Below, piece after piece: positions 1 through 9,742 of a stretch of 64,000 nt of DNA. The notes under the pieces were generated by a model that searched no databases, was not told the DNA's origin, and saw only the letters and a list, made by a program, of their open reading frames with translations. Numbering within the stretch: the stretch's first letter is position 1; each line of letters starts with the position of its first letter. The translations under genes and the position numbers were made by a program. Origin of the DNA: Candidatus Mediterraneibacter excrementigallinarum (GTDB lineage: Bacteria > Bacillota > Clostridia > Lachnospirales > Lachnospiraceae); the NCBI GenBank assembly GCA_019120075.1, contig DWVT01000020.1, positions 1 to 64,000 of the forward strand, given 5' to 3'.

Positions 1-222
<222 letters not shown>

Positions 223-1974
223 TCATATCCTCCTTATCAGTGTGCCGTTTTTCTCAAGTATCCCGTTCAGATAATTCCGCGCAAACAGAACTTCTCCTGT
301 CCCTTTGACCTCCACCGGTTCTTCTGAACAGTTCAGCAGGACCTCCGTTTTCCGCTCTGCTTCATCCAGCTTGATATATTCTACGCATCTGGAATTCTCA
401 TAGTTCCCCGGGAAATGGAAATGAAGGCTTCGGAACGTCTCCTCTTCCTTTCTCAGACGGATCAGTTTTTTCATCTGTCCGATGCGTTCCCGATTTTCTT
501 CCGTTCCGATCTTATCCCAGGGCATGCACCTCCTGCAGTCCGGGTCGAACCCGCCCTCCATGGCGATCTCCGTCCCGTAATAGATGCAGGGGCTTCCCGG
601 GAGAGTAAAGAGCACGGCAAGCTGCTGGTAGAACTTATCGAGATCATGGAAACGGTTCATCAGCCGTTCCGTGTCGTGAGAGTCCAGAAGATTGAAAAGG
701 ACGTTGTTGTTCTGCTGCATATACATAGTATAACAGCGATTCACCATGTATTCAAACTCTTCTTTTCTCATTGTCTGATCCAGAAAGAAATCGTGGATGC
801 CGCTCATCAGAGGATAGTTCATCACCGAGTCGTACTCATCTCCAGCGAGCCACTGGCTGGCGTCATGCCAGATCTCGCCCAGCAGATAGATATCCGGCTT
901 GATCTTTTTCAGATGCTCCCTCATCCGTTTCAGGAACCGGTGGGAGACCTCGTTTCCCACGTCAAAGCGGATCCCGTCGATGTCGTATTTCCGGATCCAG
1001 TCCTCACACACCCGGCAGAAGTACTGGATCACTTCCTCGTTGTTTGTATTGAGTTTGGGCATCCAGTCTGCGAAGGCAAAGGAATAGAACCTTCCGTCCC
1101 GGGTGTCCCCTGTCTTCCGGATCTCGGACCAGTCCTGCACCATGAACCATTCCGCATAGGTGGACGCTCTCCCTTTTTCCTGTACATCCAGCCAGGGCGC
1201 GAATTTCCTCCCGCAGTGGTTGAACACAGCGTCCACCATGATGCGGATCCCCCTGTCGTGTGCCTCAGAGACAAGGCGTCTCATGGTTCCGTCGTCCCCG
1301 AAGGAAGGATCGATCTTCGTGTAGTCCGTAGTGTCATATTTATGGTTCGTCTCTGCCTCCATGATAGGGTTCAGATAGATCCCGGTGATCCCCAGATTCT
1401 GAAGATAGGGGAGTTTCCTGCGGATTCCTTCCAGATCGCCGCCGTACTTTTCTTTATTTGTCACTTTCCCTGTCTGCCAGGGAACGATATCCGCATCCTT
1501 CTTCTCCGGCGTGCCGTTGCAGAAACGGTCCGGAAAGATCTGATACCAGACCGTACTGTTGACCCATTCTGGCGTCCGGTTCACGTCCGCCGGGTTCATC
1601 CAGGGAACTGTAAAGCACTGGAGCATCCTCCCGTCCATATTGATCTGTTCCTCTGTCAGGAAGCCGTCCTCAAAAAAATACCAGACTTCTTTTTCCGTCT
1701 GAAGTTCGAAATAGTACTTACATCTTTTATAGGGCGGGATCAGCGTTGTGGTCCACCAGAGCTGATGCGGAAGACGTTTTTTATAGACAATCTCCTCCCT
1801 CTTTCCCGTCCATTTTTCATTTCCTCCCAGGATCCCCGCCTCGAAGGGATCCCCGTGATGGATAAACACCCTTTTTACATCATAACCGGTCTTCAGGTTG
1901 ATGACCAGTCGTTCCTCATCCAGTGGATAACTCATCTGCTCTGACGTCTTGTGATATACTCCTGCAAATTCCAT
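223..1974 (-). CDS. Neopullulanase / cyclomaltodextrinase / maltogenic amylase (GH13)
   Basis: 583 residues, the usual length for the cyclomaltodextrinase-neopullulanase-maltogenic amylase group. Residues 1 to about 125 form the beta-sandwich N-terminal domain (CBM34 type) of this group, followed by the GH13 barrel starting at TVWYQIFPDRF. The four conserved regions are visible: VDAVFNH, GIRFDVGNE with the nucleophile Asp, LLGEIWH with the acid/base Glu, and LLDSHDTER with the transition-state Asp. No signal peptide is seen, so it acts in the cytoplasm on imported maltodextrins, cyclodextrins or pullulan fragments. It lies 26 bases after the debranching-enzyme gene and 3 bases before the alpha-glucosidase gene. 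The exact specificity within the group cannot be told by eye. Confidence 0.9.
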   Translation of the reverse strand: MEFAGVYHKTSEQMSYPLDEERLVINLKTGYDVKRVFIHHGDPFEAGILGGNEKWTGKREEIVYKKRLPHQLWWTTTLIPPYKRCKYYFELQTEKEVWYFFEDGFLTEEQINMDGRMLQCFTVPWMNPADVNRTPEWVNSTVWYQIFPDRFCNGTPEKKDADIVPWQTGKVTNKEKYGGDLEGIRRKLPYLQNLGITGIYLNPIMEAETNHKYDTTDYTKIDPSFGDDGTMRRLVSEAHDRGIRIMVDAVFNHCGRKFAPWLDVQEKGRASTYAEWFMVQDWSEIRKTGDTRDGRFYSFAFADWMPKLNTNNEEVIQYFCRVCEDWIRKYDIDGIRFDVGNEVSHRFLKRMREHLKKIKPDIYLLGEIWHDASQWLAGDEYDSVMNYPLMSGIHDFFLDQTMRKEEFEYMVNRCYTMYMQQNNNVLFNLLDSHDTERLMNRFHDLDKFYQQLAVLFTLPGSPCIYYGTEIAMEGGFDPDCRRCMPWDKIGTEENRERIGQMKKLIRLRKEEETFRSLHFHFPGNYENSRCVEYIKLDEAERKTEVLLNCSEEPVEVKGTGEVLFARNYLNGILEKNGTLIRRI

Positions 1975-2000
1975 AGACAGATTTCCTCCTATTCTGATAC

Positions 2001-3962
2001 TTATTCCGACACTTTCTCCAGACGTTCATATACTCTGAGGATTTCTCCCACGCTCCACGCCTGTGCAAAGCATCCCTTTGAGGAGACCGGATTCTCCCCG
2101 TCGTATATCTCCGGAAGCTGTCCTATGCATCCCTCCCGGAGAGCGCTCTCCAGCACCTCAAGCTGCGCCTTCACTTCCTCTTTTGTCTCTTCACTGTCTC
2201 CGTTCACTTTCAGACGGGCAAGGTAGTAGGCTCCCAGAGGATAAACCCAGACCGTCCCCTGGTGATATGCCAGATCCCGCTCCAGCACCTCTCCGCCGTA
2301 GGAAGGCCGGAACTGGGGATCATCCTGAGAAAGGGTACGCAGTCCGTAAGGGGTATAGAGTTTCTCAAATACCGTGTCCACCACCTGCTGTTCCCGCTCC
2401 GGATCCAGCATGGTAAACGGCATGGAAACAGCCCAGATCTGATTGCACCGGATCTGCATATCTGCATCCGTCCCGGAGATCACATCTTTCAGGCAGTGCT
2501 TCTCCTCCATCCAGAATGTTTCCGTGAAAGATTCTTTTACCTTTTCCGCCAGCGTCTCATACCCGGTTCCGTCCCCGTCTCTCTTCCGGGAAAACTCAGC
2601 CATGATGCGCAGGGCATTGTACCAGTAGGCATTCACCTCCACCGGTTTTCCGTGACGGGGCGTGGGCAGGATCTCTCCCACCCGGACGTCCATCCAGGTG
2701 ACCTGATCCAGTCCTTCTCCTGCCATGATCAGTCCGTCCTGAGCCATATGGATCCCGAACCGGGTTCCCTTTCTGTAGCCGTTCAGGATCCGTTCCATGA
2801 CCGGATACATCTCTTCCGCAAACGCCAGATCCTTCGTCGCTTCATAATACAGCCAGACACAGTTGATGAACAGAAGCGCCGCGTCAACCGTATTGTACAT
2901 GGGCTCTTTCCCACCCTCGGGGAACAGATTGGGCATCAGCCCTTCCTTCTCGTACCGGGCAAAGGTACGAAGAATAGATTTTGCCTCATCGTATCTCCTG
3001 GTAGACAGACAGATTCCCGGAAGCGCGATCATGGTGTCTCTTCCCCAGTCCTCGAAGAAAGGAAAACCTGCCAGTATGGTATCTCCCCCTGTGGATTCCC
3101 GTTCTGCGATGAACTGAGAAGCGCTTTTTGCCAGACATTCTGCCATATCTGATGAAAAACCGGCCCGGTCTCCCAGCTCTCGACAGTATTCCTTCTGTCC
3201 GCGTATGATCTCTCCGGCGGTTCCGGGAGCCGGCAGTCTTTCCGCCGCTCCGGACACAGAGAACACCACAGAAATCTCTCTGTACTCTCCGGCTTTTATC
3301 ACCGCACAGATCCGGCAGCCTGCCTTTGCGCTGCCCGTGCTCCTTCTCCCATCGCAGGCGTCATAGCTGTAGTAATACGTCTCTTCCCGCTCCGGGATTT
3401 TCTCCGTCTGTGCGTCAGTCCGGATATGGAGCGTCAGTCCTTCGCTCTCGATCCGGTCCGCCTCAAAGCGGAACTCCTGTTCCGCCCTGATGTCATTTCC
3501 CTTGGGCACGAACTGTACAAAGGGAATGACTGTGATCCTTGCGTCTTGCCGTGAGCGGTTGCGCACCCTGTATAACACTGCAATCCTGTTCTCCCCCTGC
3601 TGCATAGCGGCTTCCTTTTCGATCTCAATGCCGTTTACAAGAAATCTCCACACCGGCGTATCCTCATAGGAAAATTCGCTGAGATACCGGTAGCCTTCTT
3701 CTCTGGTCCCGTCGGCAAATTCCTGGCTGGAGAGAGGATATCCTTTCCCTTCTGTCTCGATCTTCTCTGCCAGCCTGTGGATCACATTGTACCGGCTGTT
3801 TGGCGCTTTCGTGCATGCCATGAGAAAGGCGTGGTCATTGCGTGCAGCCGATCCTGTCATGGTCATGGAAGAGAATCCTCCCAGCCCGTTAGTCATCAGA
3901 TAACAGTTCTCCTGTCCTCTCTCAAATGTCTTCCAGTCCTGTTTTCCATAGATCCACTTCAT
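2001..3962 (-). CDS. Glycogen debranching enzyme (amylo-alpha-1,6-glucosidase, GH133 type)
   Basis: 653 residues. The N-terminal domain (about 1-260, with NGLGGFSSMTMTGSAARNDH) matches the N-terminal domain of archaeal/bacterial glycogen debranching enzymes. The rest is the (alpha/alpha)6 catalytic domain with the family-typical FEDWGRDTMIALPG and a C-terminal GCFAQAWSVGEILRV motif. It should hydrolyse alpha-1,6 branch points in glycogen or limit dextrins in the cytoplasm. Its start ATG overlaps the stop of the pullulanase gene by 4 bases (ATGA), which indicates translational coupling, and GGAGGAGAAAGG lies just upstream. Having both this enzyme and a type I pullulanase in one operon suggests complete debranching of imported or stored glucan. 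Confidence 0.92.
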   Translation of the reverse strand: MKWIYGKQDWKTFERGQENCYLMTNGLGGFSSMTMTGSAARNDHAFLMACTKAPNSRYNVIHRLAEKIETEGKGYPLSSQEFADGTREEGYRYLSEFSYEDTPVWRFLVNGIEIEKEAAMQQGENRIAVLYRVRNRSRQDARITVIPFVQFVPKGNDIRAEQEFRFEADRIESEGLTLHIRTDAQTEKIPEREETYYYSYDACDGRRSTGSAKAGCRICAVIKAGEYREISVVFSVSGAAERLPAPGTAGEIIRGQKEYCRELGDRAGFSSDMAECLAKSASQFIAERESTGGDTILAGFPFFEDWGRDTMIALPGICLSTRRYDEAKSILRTFARYEKEGLMPNLFPEGGKEPMYNTVDAALLFINCVWLYYEATKDLAFAEEMYPVMERILNGYRKGTRFGIHMAQDGLIMAGEGLDQVTWMDVRVGEILPTPRHGKPVEVNAYWYNALRIMAEFSRKRDGDGTGYETLAEKVKESFTETFWMEEKHCLKDVISGTDADMQIRCNQIWAVSMPFTMLDPEREQQVVDTVFEKLYTPYGLRTLSQDDPQFRPSYGGEVLERDLAYHQGTVWVYPLGAYYLARLKVNGDSEETKEEVKAQLEVLESALREGCIGQLPEIYDGENPVSSKGCFAQAWSVGEILRVYERLEKVSE

Positions 3963-5959
3963 ACTGCCTTTCTCCTCCCAAATTCATTTTCTCCCAGAGC
4001 GTCCCGGACACATCCAAGAACCGTCACGCTCTGAGGTTCCGCGCAGATAATTCCTGCCACAGGGACCGATGCCTTCCAGAGCATACTGTTGTACGCGTCA
4101 CACAGAAGTTCCCAGCCTTCACCCGGCAGAGAGACTTTTTCCGGTTTTCCCGTACTGTTGTAAACGACCATCAGGGTCTGCCATCTCGTATCACTGTCCT
4201 GATCTCTGTTATCCATCAGGTAGGACACAACGCCGTCCGCGCTCTTTTTTTCAAAAATCCTCTGTGCCGCTTTCTCCGACTTATCGCACAGTCCCGGAAG
4301 CTGTCTTCTCAGGGCGATAATGCCTTTATAATATTCCACAAGGGTGCGTTCCTCCCATGCCTTTCTCCAGTCCAGACGGTTCAGCGAGATAGGCGCATTA
4401 AAGGAATTATCATGTCCTTCCTTTGTACGTGCGAACTCTTCGCCGGAAAGGAGGAACAGAGTTCCCTGACAGGTCATGTAAAGAGCCGCCGCCATCCGGT
4501 TCAGCCGCATCAGATCCTCTCCGGGCGCAGTCTCAGCCAGCTTGTCCCAGAGTGTCTGGTTATCATGGGCAGAGACATAAGTGATGATCTGGGACGGAGC
4601 TTTTGCACAGATTCCTTCCCCTTTCTTTCCCACATGCTCTCCGCCATCCAGGCACCATGCCCCGACGCTGTGAAGGATCTCCTCCTCCTTATTCTCTCCG
4701 CCGTTGATGAATCCCGGAAGTTTTGTCTTCAAGGCAGATCCCTTGACCGCATCCCGCGTGTTGTCACAGAACATCCCCACATTCTCATCCAGCAGCCTGA
4801 CATTTTTCTTCAATGCAGGGACTGCGCCCCCTTCCATCGCCGTCACATCCGCGGACCAGGGCTCTCCGAAAATGAGCTTTACTCCCTTCCCATAGCGCCG
4901 GTCAAGCTCTCTGCGGATCCGGTTCATGAGATCGACGTCCAGAAGTCCCATCAGGTCAAAGCGGAATCCGTCGATGTGATATTCCTCTGTCCAGTACAGC
5001 ACAGACTCCAGGATAAACTTCGCACACATCTCCCGCTCGCTTGCCACATCGTTGCCGCAGGCGGAACCGTTGGAGATCCTTCCGTCATCGAACACCCGGT
5101 AAAAATACCAGGGCGCTGTCCTCTGGAACCAGGAATCCAGAGAGTATGTATGATTATACACTACATCCATGATGACGCCGAATCCCTGGGAGTGAAGAGA
5201 CTGTATCATCTCCTTCATCTCCCGGATCCTTACCTCGCCGCGGGCCGGATCGGTTGAATAGGATCCTTCGGGCACATTATAGTTCACCGGGTCATATCCC
5301 CAGTTGAACTCCGTGTCCTCCCCCGCCTCATTGACGGAACCATAATCATATGCGGGCATGATCTGGATATGTGTCACCCCAAGGTCCCTGAGATAGGGGA
5401 TCCCGGTGGGATGCACGCCGTCTCCGTCCAGGGTGGTGTCCGTGCAGGTGAACGCCTTGTATTTTCCCCGGTATTCTTCTGGAAAACCTCCGGAAGGATC
5501 CCAGGAGAATTCCTTGACATGTAGTTCATAGATGATCCGTTCCGGCCTTTCTTCCGGGGTCCTGTCTTCCTTCCATCCCTCCGGATCCGTACGCCTTAAG
5601 TTCACTGCCATGCTCCGCACTCCGTTGACTCCGCAGGCTTTCGCATAGGGATCCGCCGATCGGATCTTCTCCCCCTCGATCTCAAGGGTATAGTCATAGT
5701 AGACTCCGTGGAGCTCCTGCTCCGTCTCCCATCCCCAGACGCCCTTCTTCCTTTTTTCCATGGGAATAAACCGGAATGCTTCTCCGCCCTCCCCGTCTCT
5801 GTACAGATTGAGGGTGACGCTCAGGGCGGAAGGGCTCCACAGGCGGAAGGCCGTGCCTTCCGGCGTGCACTGTACGCCAAGGTCGTCTCCTTCATAAATA
5901 TAGTTTTCCTTAAAATCCGATGTCGAGTAATATTTTTTCCATTCCAATGCTGTCTTCAT
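3959..5959 (-). CDS. pulA: Type I pullulanase (GH13 with CBM48)
   Basis: 666 residues. An N-terminal CBM48-like domain (from about 20 to 110, GVQCTPEGTAFRLWSPSA) is followed by the catalytic barrel. The type I pullulanase signature FNWGYDPVNYNVPEGSYS is present, as are VVYNH, DGFRFDLMG with the nucleophile Asp, IFGEPW with the acid/base Glu, and VSAHDNQTLWD. There is no signal peptide, so this is the cytoplasmic AmyX/PulA form that debranches imported maltodextrins. It is the first enzyme gene downstream of the malEFG importer, separated by a 339-base structured spacer. The start has a GAGGAAAGG site 9 bases upstream. Confidence 0.93.
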   Translation of the reverse strand: MKTALEWKKYYSTSDFKENYIYEGDDLGVQCTPEGTAFRLWSPSALSVTLNLYRDGEGGEAFRFIPMEKRKKGVWGWETEQELHGVYYDYTLEIEGEKIRSADPYAKACGVNGVRSMAVNLRRTDPEGWKEDRTPEERPERIIYELHVKEFSWDPSGGFPEEYRGKYKAFTCTDTTLDGDGVHPTGIPYLRDLGVTHIQIMPAYDYGSVNEAGEDTEFNWGYDPVNYNVPEGSYSTDPARGEVRIREMKEMIQSLHSQGFGVIMDVVYNHTYSLDSWFQRTAPWYFYRVFDDGRISNGSACGNDVASEREMCAKFILESVLYWTEEYHIDGFRFDLMGLLDVDLMNRIRRELDRRYGKGVKLIFGEPWSADVTAMEGGAVPALKKNVRLLDENVGMFCDNTRDAVKGSALKTKLPGFINGGENKEEEILHSVGAWCLDGGEHVGKKGEGICAKAPSQIITYVSAHDNQTLWDKLAETAPGEDLMRLNRMAAALYMTCQGTLFLLSGEEFARTKEGHDNSFNAPISLNRLDWRKAWEERTLVEYYKGIIALRRQLPGLCDKSEKAAQRIFEKKSADGVVSYLMDNRDQDSDTRWQTLMVVYNSTGKPEKVSLPGEGWELLCDAYNSMLWKASVPVAGIICAEPQSVTVLGCVRDALGENEFGRRKAV

Positions 5960-6298
5960 ATTTATCTGCCTTTCCTCAATAACGATGCCTGGATCAAAAG
6001 GTCTAAACCCACATGAGCCTGCTCATAAGTGGGTGAAAGACCTTGGGGCGGATTGTGTGAGTGCGAAGCACGGAACAATCCGCATGCATCACAGTTGGGG
6101 GCTTTTGCCCCCGACATCATGTAAATACTATACCAGAAAAGCTGCAAATACAGTTCATATTTGCAGCTTTTCATTTTATGGGAATGCCGTGGCATTCTTG
6201 TATCTGTTAAGGTGCAGGCCTCAGGATGACGCCGTTGCTCCGGCGCCAAAGCGACTTGGTTCTTGGAGGACTCCTGCACGCCTTCACCGTAACATTCT
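5960..6298. other. 339-base spacer packed with six hairpins between malG and pulA
   Basis: I see no gene here. The spacer holds consecutive inverted repeats: an imperfect long hairpin at 6000-6042 (outer GGTCT/AGACC, inner CCCAC/GTGGG and ATGAGC/GCTCAT), GCGGATTGT/ACAATCCGC at 6048-6083, GGGGGC/GCCCCC at 6097-6112, a 14-bp perfect stem at 6137-6171, GAATGCC/GGCATTC at 6182-6197, and GTGCAGG/CCTGCAC at 6212-6279. On the minus strand the 6137-6171 stem ends in TTTT and could end malEFG transcription in part. A TGGTATAGT extended -10-like sequence follows it and could restart transcription into pulA. Whether this is a mosaic of terminator, processing sites and promoter or one folded RNA is open. 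Confidence 0.6.
6137..6171. terminator. Hairpin downstream of malG, probable weak or bidirectional terminator
   Basis: A 14-bp perfect inverted repeat (AAAAGCTGCAAATA and its complement) with a 7-base loop. Both arms end in a short A/T run, but no long U tract follows on the minus strand, so termination may be partial. That would set a malEFG to pulA expression ratio. Confidence 0.5.
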
Positions 6299-7171
6299 TT
6301 AACCTTTGACGGCACCTGAAAGCCCGTCTACATAATACCTCTGCATGTACAGGAACAGTGCGGCGATGGGGATCGAGATCAGAACTGCCCCCGCGGCAAA
6401 ACTCGTGTACCAGCTGTCGATGTACTCCTTCTCCAGCATCTTCCACAGCCCGATGGCAATGGTATACTGATCGGAGTTGGCACGGCAGATCACCTTCGCA
6501 AAGATGAAATCCAGCCATGGAGCCATAAAGGATGTCAGTGTAGTGTAGATTACGATCGGCTTGCTCAGAGGCAGCGTGATCCTTGTGAAGATCTGCCATC
6601 TCGTACACCCGTCCAGCAGAGCAGCCTCGTCCACCGCAATGGGGATTGTATCGAAGAATCCCTTCGCGATCTGGAAACTCAGCGCCGCTCCTCCCGAATA
6701 GACAAGGATCAGTGCCAGTTTGATCAGATTTCCCTCTGTCATACCCAGTGCCTTCAGGATGAAGTACACCGCGATCATGGACATGAATCCCGGAAACAGT
6801 CCGAGGATCATCGCCATGTTCATATAAGGCTTTCTCATCTTAAACCGAAGCCTTGACAGGCAGTAGGATACTGCCAGCACATAGAACGTTGACAGGATAC
6901 AGGAGCAGACGGCGATGAACAGCGTGTTCAGGAACATCTGCGGAAAGTTCAGGATCGTCGTGTCTGTAAAAAGCTTCACGTAATTGTCTAAGGTAAATGA
7001 CTGCGGAAGGAAGGTCGATACATAAGAACCTTTCTCTGCACGAAAGCTGGTCAGGATGACCCACACGATCGGGAACACCCAGATCACCGCAAGGATCGCA
7101 AGGACTACATGGACGATCGTATTGTTGATAAACCGTTTTCTCTTCGCAGAATGCATTTTCTTTCCAGCCAT
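6299..7171 (-). CDS. malG: Maltodextrin ABC transporter permease, MalG type
   Basis: 290 residues with about six membrane segments. It is the second of two paired permeases of a carbohydrate uptake (CUT1) ABC importer. The cytoplasmic EAA loop that docks the ATPase is visible as DEAALLDGCTRWQIFTRITLP, about 90 residues from the C-terminus as expected. The C-terminal YYVDGLSGAVKG is typical of MalG/GanQ proteins. It follows the malF gene by 2 bases. No ATPase gene lies in this cluster. In Firmicutes a shared MsmX-type ATPase encoded elsewhere usually energises such importers, so that is the likely arrangement here. Confidence 0.92.
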   Translation of the reverse strand: MAGKKMHSAKRKRFINNTIVHVVLAILAVIWVFPIVWVILTSFRAEKGSYVSTFLPQSFTLDNYVKLFTDTTILNFPQMFLNTLFIAVCSCILSTFYVLAVSYCLSRLRFKMRKPYMNMAMILGLFPGFMSMIAVYFILKALGMTEGNLIKLALILVYSGGAALSFQIAKGFFDTIPIAVDEAALLDGCTRWQIFTRITLPLSKPIVIYTTLTSFMAPWLDFIFAKVICRANSDQYTIAIGLWKMLEKEYIDSWYTSFAAGAVLISIPIAALFLYMQRYYVDGLSGAVKG

Positions 7172-7173
7172 GC

Positions 7174-8280
7174 TTAGAACCCTCCTTCTTCTTTGTAAGA
7201 CTTGCTGTTATGATATGTAAACAGCGCGCCGATGGCGAGGATCACAAATGTCAGGATACCGATGACGGCACCGATGTTATAATACTGTTTGTCGATGGTC
7301 AGCTTGTACAGCCAGGTAACAAGCAGATCCGTCTTCCCTGCCGTGGACGCAAGATCCGTGACCGGATCGCCTCCCGACAGAAGGTAGATGACATTGAAGT
7401 TGTTCACATTTCCCGTGATGGCCCCTTCCGGCTGGAGCATTGTCCTCATGATCAGCAGGGATACGAACATAGGCACCGCACAGGAGAGTACAAAGCAGAA
7501 TCTCCAGAATCCTTTCGCCCTTGTCCCCTTTCTGTTGATCAGCAGAGAGATGATCATACCGAAAATATAGTTGGAAAACGTTGCAAAGAACGCCCAGATC
7601 AGCGTCCATCCGAGCACAGACCAGAAAGTGCTTCCAAGGATGCTGCTGGAATCAAACAGCGCCTTGAAGTTCTCCAGTCCCACCCAGTCAAAAAGCATCA
7701 GATGGTTGTCGATCTTACTGTAGTTTGTAAACGCCATGCAGATCATGAACACCAGCGGCAGCACGGTAAACGCAAAGATGAAAAATACCGGCGGCGTCAT
7801 GAGAAGTCGATGAAGATTCTCATGGAGCAGCGTCTTAAGGTCCTCCGCAAAATTGTTCACATGTCTTCCTTCTTTTTCCAGGCATTCTGCCTTGTATGCA
7901 CTGCGGAGCGCTCCTCTCCACGCCAGGATCATCAGGACCGTCAGCAGAACAGTCGCCACACCGTAGAGAAGGATCAGGATCGACTGATCTCCCTTTGTGT
8001 ACATATAGACCTGAGCTGCCTCATCCCAGTACTCCTCCTGGGGGACAGATCCCAGTGACGGCAGCATTCCGAGAAAGCCGATGCCGTTCACGATCATAAA
8101 CACCACGTAAGCCACTTCTATCGCAAGGTACAGAAGACCTTTGATCCTCTGCCCGTGCACCATGTTTCCGAATCCCATGAGCACCATGGAAAGTTTTGTC
8201 TCAAGCCCGCCTTCCCTGATCGCTCTTGTGCATGTATACGGAGTCGGAAATTCATTTACTTTCTTTTTTAATATTCCCAT
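7174..8280 (-). CDS. malF: Maltodextrin ABC transporter permease, MalF type
   Basis: 368 residues from the ATG at 8278-8280, chosen because GAGGTG lies 6 bases upstream; a GTG three codons earlier is also possible. The protein has an N-terminal cytoplasmic stretch, an early pair of membrane segments (about 35-115), then the permease core with TFWSVLGWTLIWAFFATFSNY and a loop with RAKGFWRFCFVLSCAVP that corresponds to the ATPase contact region. The insertion ahead of the core is typical of MalF/MdxF. It lies between malE (15 bases) and malG (2 bases). Confidence 0.9.
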   Translation of the reverse strand: MGILKKKVNEFPTPYTCTRAIREGGLETKLSMVLMGFGNMVHGQRIKGLLYLAIEVAYVVFMIVNGIGFLGMLPSLGSVPQEEYWDEAAQVYMYTKGDQSILILLYGVATVLLTVLMILAWRGALRSAYKAECLEKEGRHVNNFAEDLKTLLHENLHRLLMTPPVFFIFAFTVLPLVFMICMAFTNYSKIDNHLMLFDWVGLENFKALFDSSSILGSTFWSVLGWTLIWAFFATFSNYIFGMIISLLINRKGTRAKGFWRFCFVLSCAVPMFVSLLIMRTMLQPEGAITGNVNNFNVIYLLSGGDPVTDLASTAGKTDLLVTWLYKLTIDKQYYNIGAVIGILTFVILAIGALFTYHNSKSYKEEGGF

Positions 8281-8295
8281 CCTCATCACCTCATT

Positions 8296-9537
8296 TTAGA
8301 TTCCATCGCTGTTCATTGCGTCGTTCATGCCCTCTGTCTGTTCCTCTGCGTTATCATGAGTAATGCTTCCGTTTCGGATTCCCTTGCCCATGTTTTCCAC
8401 AGGAGTCCAGCAGTTGCTCATCTTTGAGACAAACGGCTGCAGGATGGAAGTCCTGTTGAATGTATCGTTCTGCGCACTCACCACTGCATCGGAGCTGATC
8501 GACTCATCTGCCAGCAGCTCTGTATTACAGGGGATCGTTCCGCACAGTTCATAGTGTGCTCTCTGTGCCTCCGCTGATCCAAGGTATACCGCCAGTTCAA
8601 TGGCTGCCACCATGTTCTTGCTGTTCGGATTGACTCCGATGGCCTTGGAGCCGGCGTATGCCATCATCTGTTTCTCTTCACCATTCAAAGTGAATGTGGG
8701 CAGAGCCGCAACCCCCATATTATCTCCCAGGATCTCTTCGATCGCATTGGCGTCCCAGGAGCCGGTGAACATGGCGTTTATGCTTCCGTCACGGAGTCCT
8801 GCGATACCGGATCCAAGATCATCTATCCTGAAGTTTGGATTAGATTTCAGGTCGATCAGATAATTGGTCACATCCACCGCTTTCTCTCCGCTAAAGTCAA
8901 CACCCGCGGATTCATCTGTTCCGTCGCCGAACAGGGTACATCCGTTTCCGATGTAAAATGCCGGCAGATACCAGGAATTGACAAATGGGAAAGACACTAC
9001 TCCTTTCTCCAGCATGGTATCAAGATTTTTCACATCTTCCTCTGAGAACACGCTCTTGTCATAATACATGAACCAGGTATTTGTGGTAAACGGTACTCCG
9101 TAAAGATCCCCGTCCATGATCAGAGAATCCAGCACCTCCTGTGAGTTGGTGGACTCGATCTCCTCCCGGTACTTTCCTCCGAACTTCGCCAGAGCGTTGG
9201 CATCCGTCATTGTGGTCAACGTATCATTCGCGTACATGAACACGTCCGCGCTTGCCTCCGGATCCTGGGATACCTGTCCCGCCGCGCTTGCCTCATCCGC
9301 AACACCATAGACAAACGTGATGTTCCATTCCGGATGATCCTCGGCAAAATTGCCACACATCGTCTGGAGCCATTCCCCGCTGTCTCTGGACTGATCATTT
9401 TGCGGCGACCACACCATCAGACGGACATTTTCCGTTCCGCCTTCTGAGGAATCACTTCCACATCCGGTCAGAGAAGCCGCTGCAAGTCCGAATGTCATCA
9501 CTCCTGCCAGCAGCACCGCAACTGCTTTTTTTCTCAT
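8296..9537 (-). CDS. malE: Maltodextrin-binding lipoprotein, MalE type
   Basis: 413 residues from the ATG at 9535-9537, which has GGAGG 9 bases upstream; an ATG three codons earlier abuts that same site and is less likely. The N-terminus (MRKKAVAVLLAGVMTFGLAA) is a lipoprotein signal ending in the lipobox LTGC, so the mature protein is tethered outside the membrane by its Cys. The rest has the type 1 extracellular solute-binding fold (LMVWSPQNDQSRDSGEW, AYAGSKAIGVNPNSKN). It should capture maltose or maltodextrins and hand them to MalF/MalG. As the first gene of the run it has its own promoter at 9587-9615 and lies opposite the LacI-type regulator. Confidence 0.9.
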   Translation of the reverse strand: MRKKAVAVLLAGVMTFGLAAASLTGCGSDSSEGGTENVRLMVWSPQNDQSRDSGEWLQTMCGNFAEDHPEWNITFVYGVADEASAAGQVSQDPEASADVFMYANDTLTTMTDANALAKFGGKYREEIESTNSQEVLDSLIMDGDLYGVPFTTNTWFMYYDKSVFSEEDVKNLDTMLEKGVVSFPFVNSWYLPAFYIGNGCTLFGDGTDESAGVDFSGEKAVDVTNYLIDLKSNPNFRIDDLGSGIAGLRDGSINAMFTGSWDANAIEEILGDNMGVAALPTFTLNGEEKQMMAYAGSKAIGVNPNSKNMVAAIELAVYLGSAEAQRAHYELCGTIPCNTELLADESISSDAVVSAQNDTFNRTSILQPFVSKMSNCWTPVENMGKGIRNGSITHDNAEEQTEGMNDAMNSDGI

Positions 9538-9586
9538 TTCCTTCATCCTCCGTTCTAAAAAGTTTCGTATTGTTTCGGTAATTCAT

Positions 9587-9615
9587 ATCATAGACCTTCT
9601 TTTCAAATCCGTCAA
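9587..9615 (-). promoter_or_regulatory. Promoter of malEFG with repeat motifs
   Basis: TTGACG (9610-9615) and TATGAT (9587-9592) on the minus strand with a 17-base spacer, about 50 bases before the malE start. Direct repeats GTTTCG at 9562-9567 and 9572-9577, one helical turn apart, lie just downstream. A matching CGAAAC lies at 9712-9717 and a CCGAT-TT-ATCGG inverted repeat at 9638-9649. These are candidate operators for the divergent LacI-type protein, by inference only. Confidence 0.7.
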
Positions 9616-9742
9616 TCCTATTTCTCTGTATTTCAACCCGATTTATCGGTTTTGCATAGTTTTTCACCCTGTTTTTTGTGCACTTTTTTTCCGGAATTTT
9701 TCGTGCATTTACGAAACTTTTCTAAACACCAATGTGCCATCA

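Noticed and set aside
415..1944. 509-codon open frame on the plus strand
   Set aside because: It is antisense to the neopullulanase gene, whose four GH13 motifs are intact on the minus strand. The translation has no recognisable domain and is rich in His, Pro and Arg, as expected from a shadow frame in GC-rich DNA.
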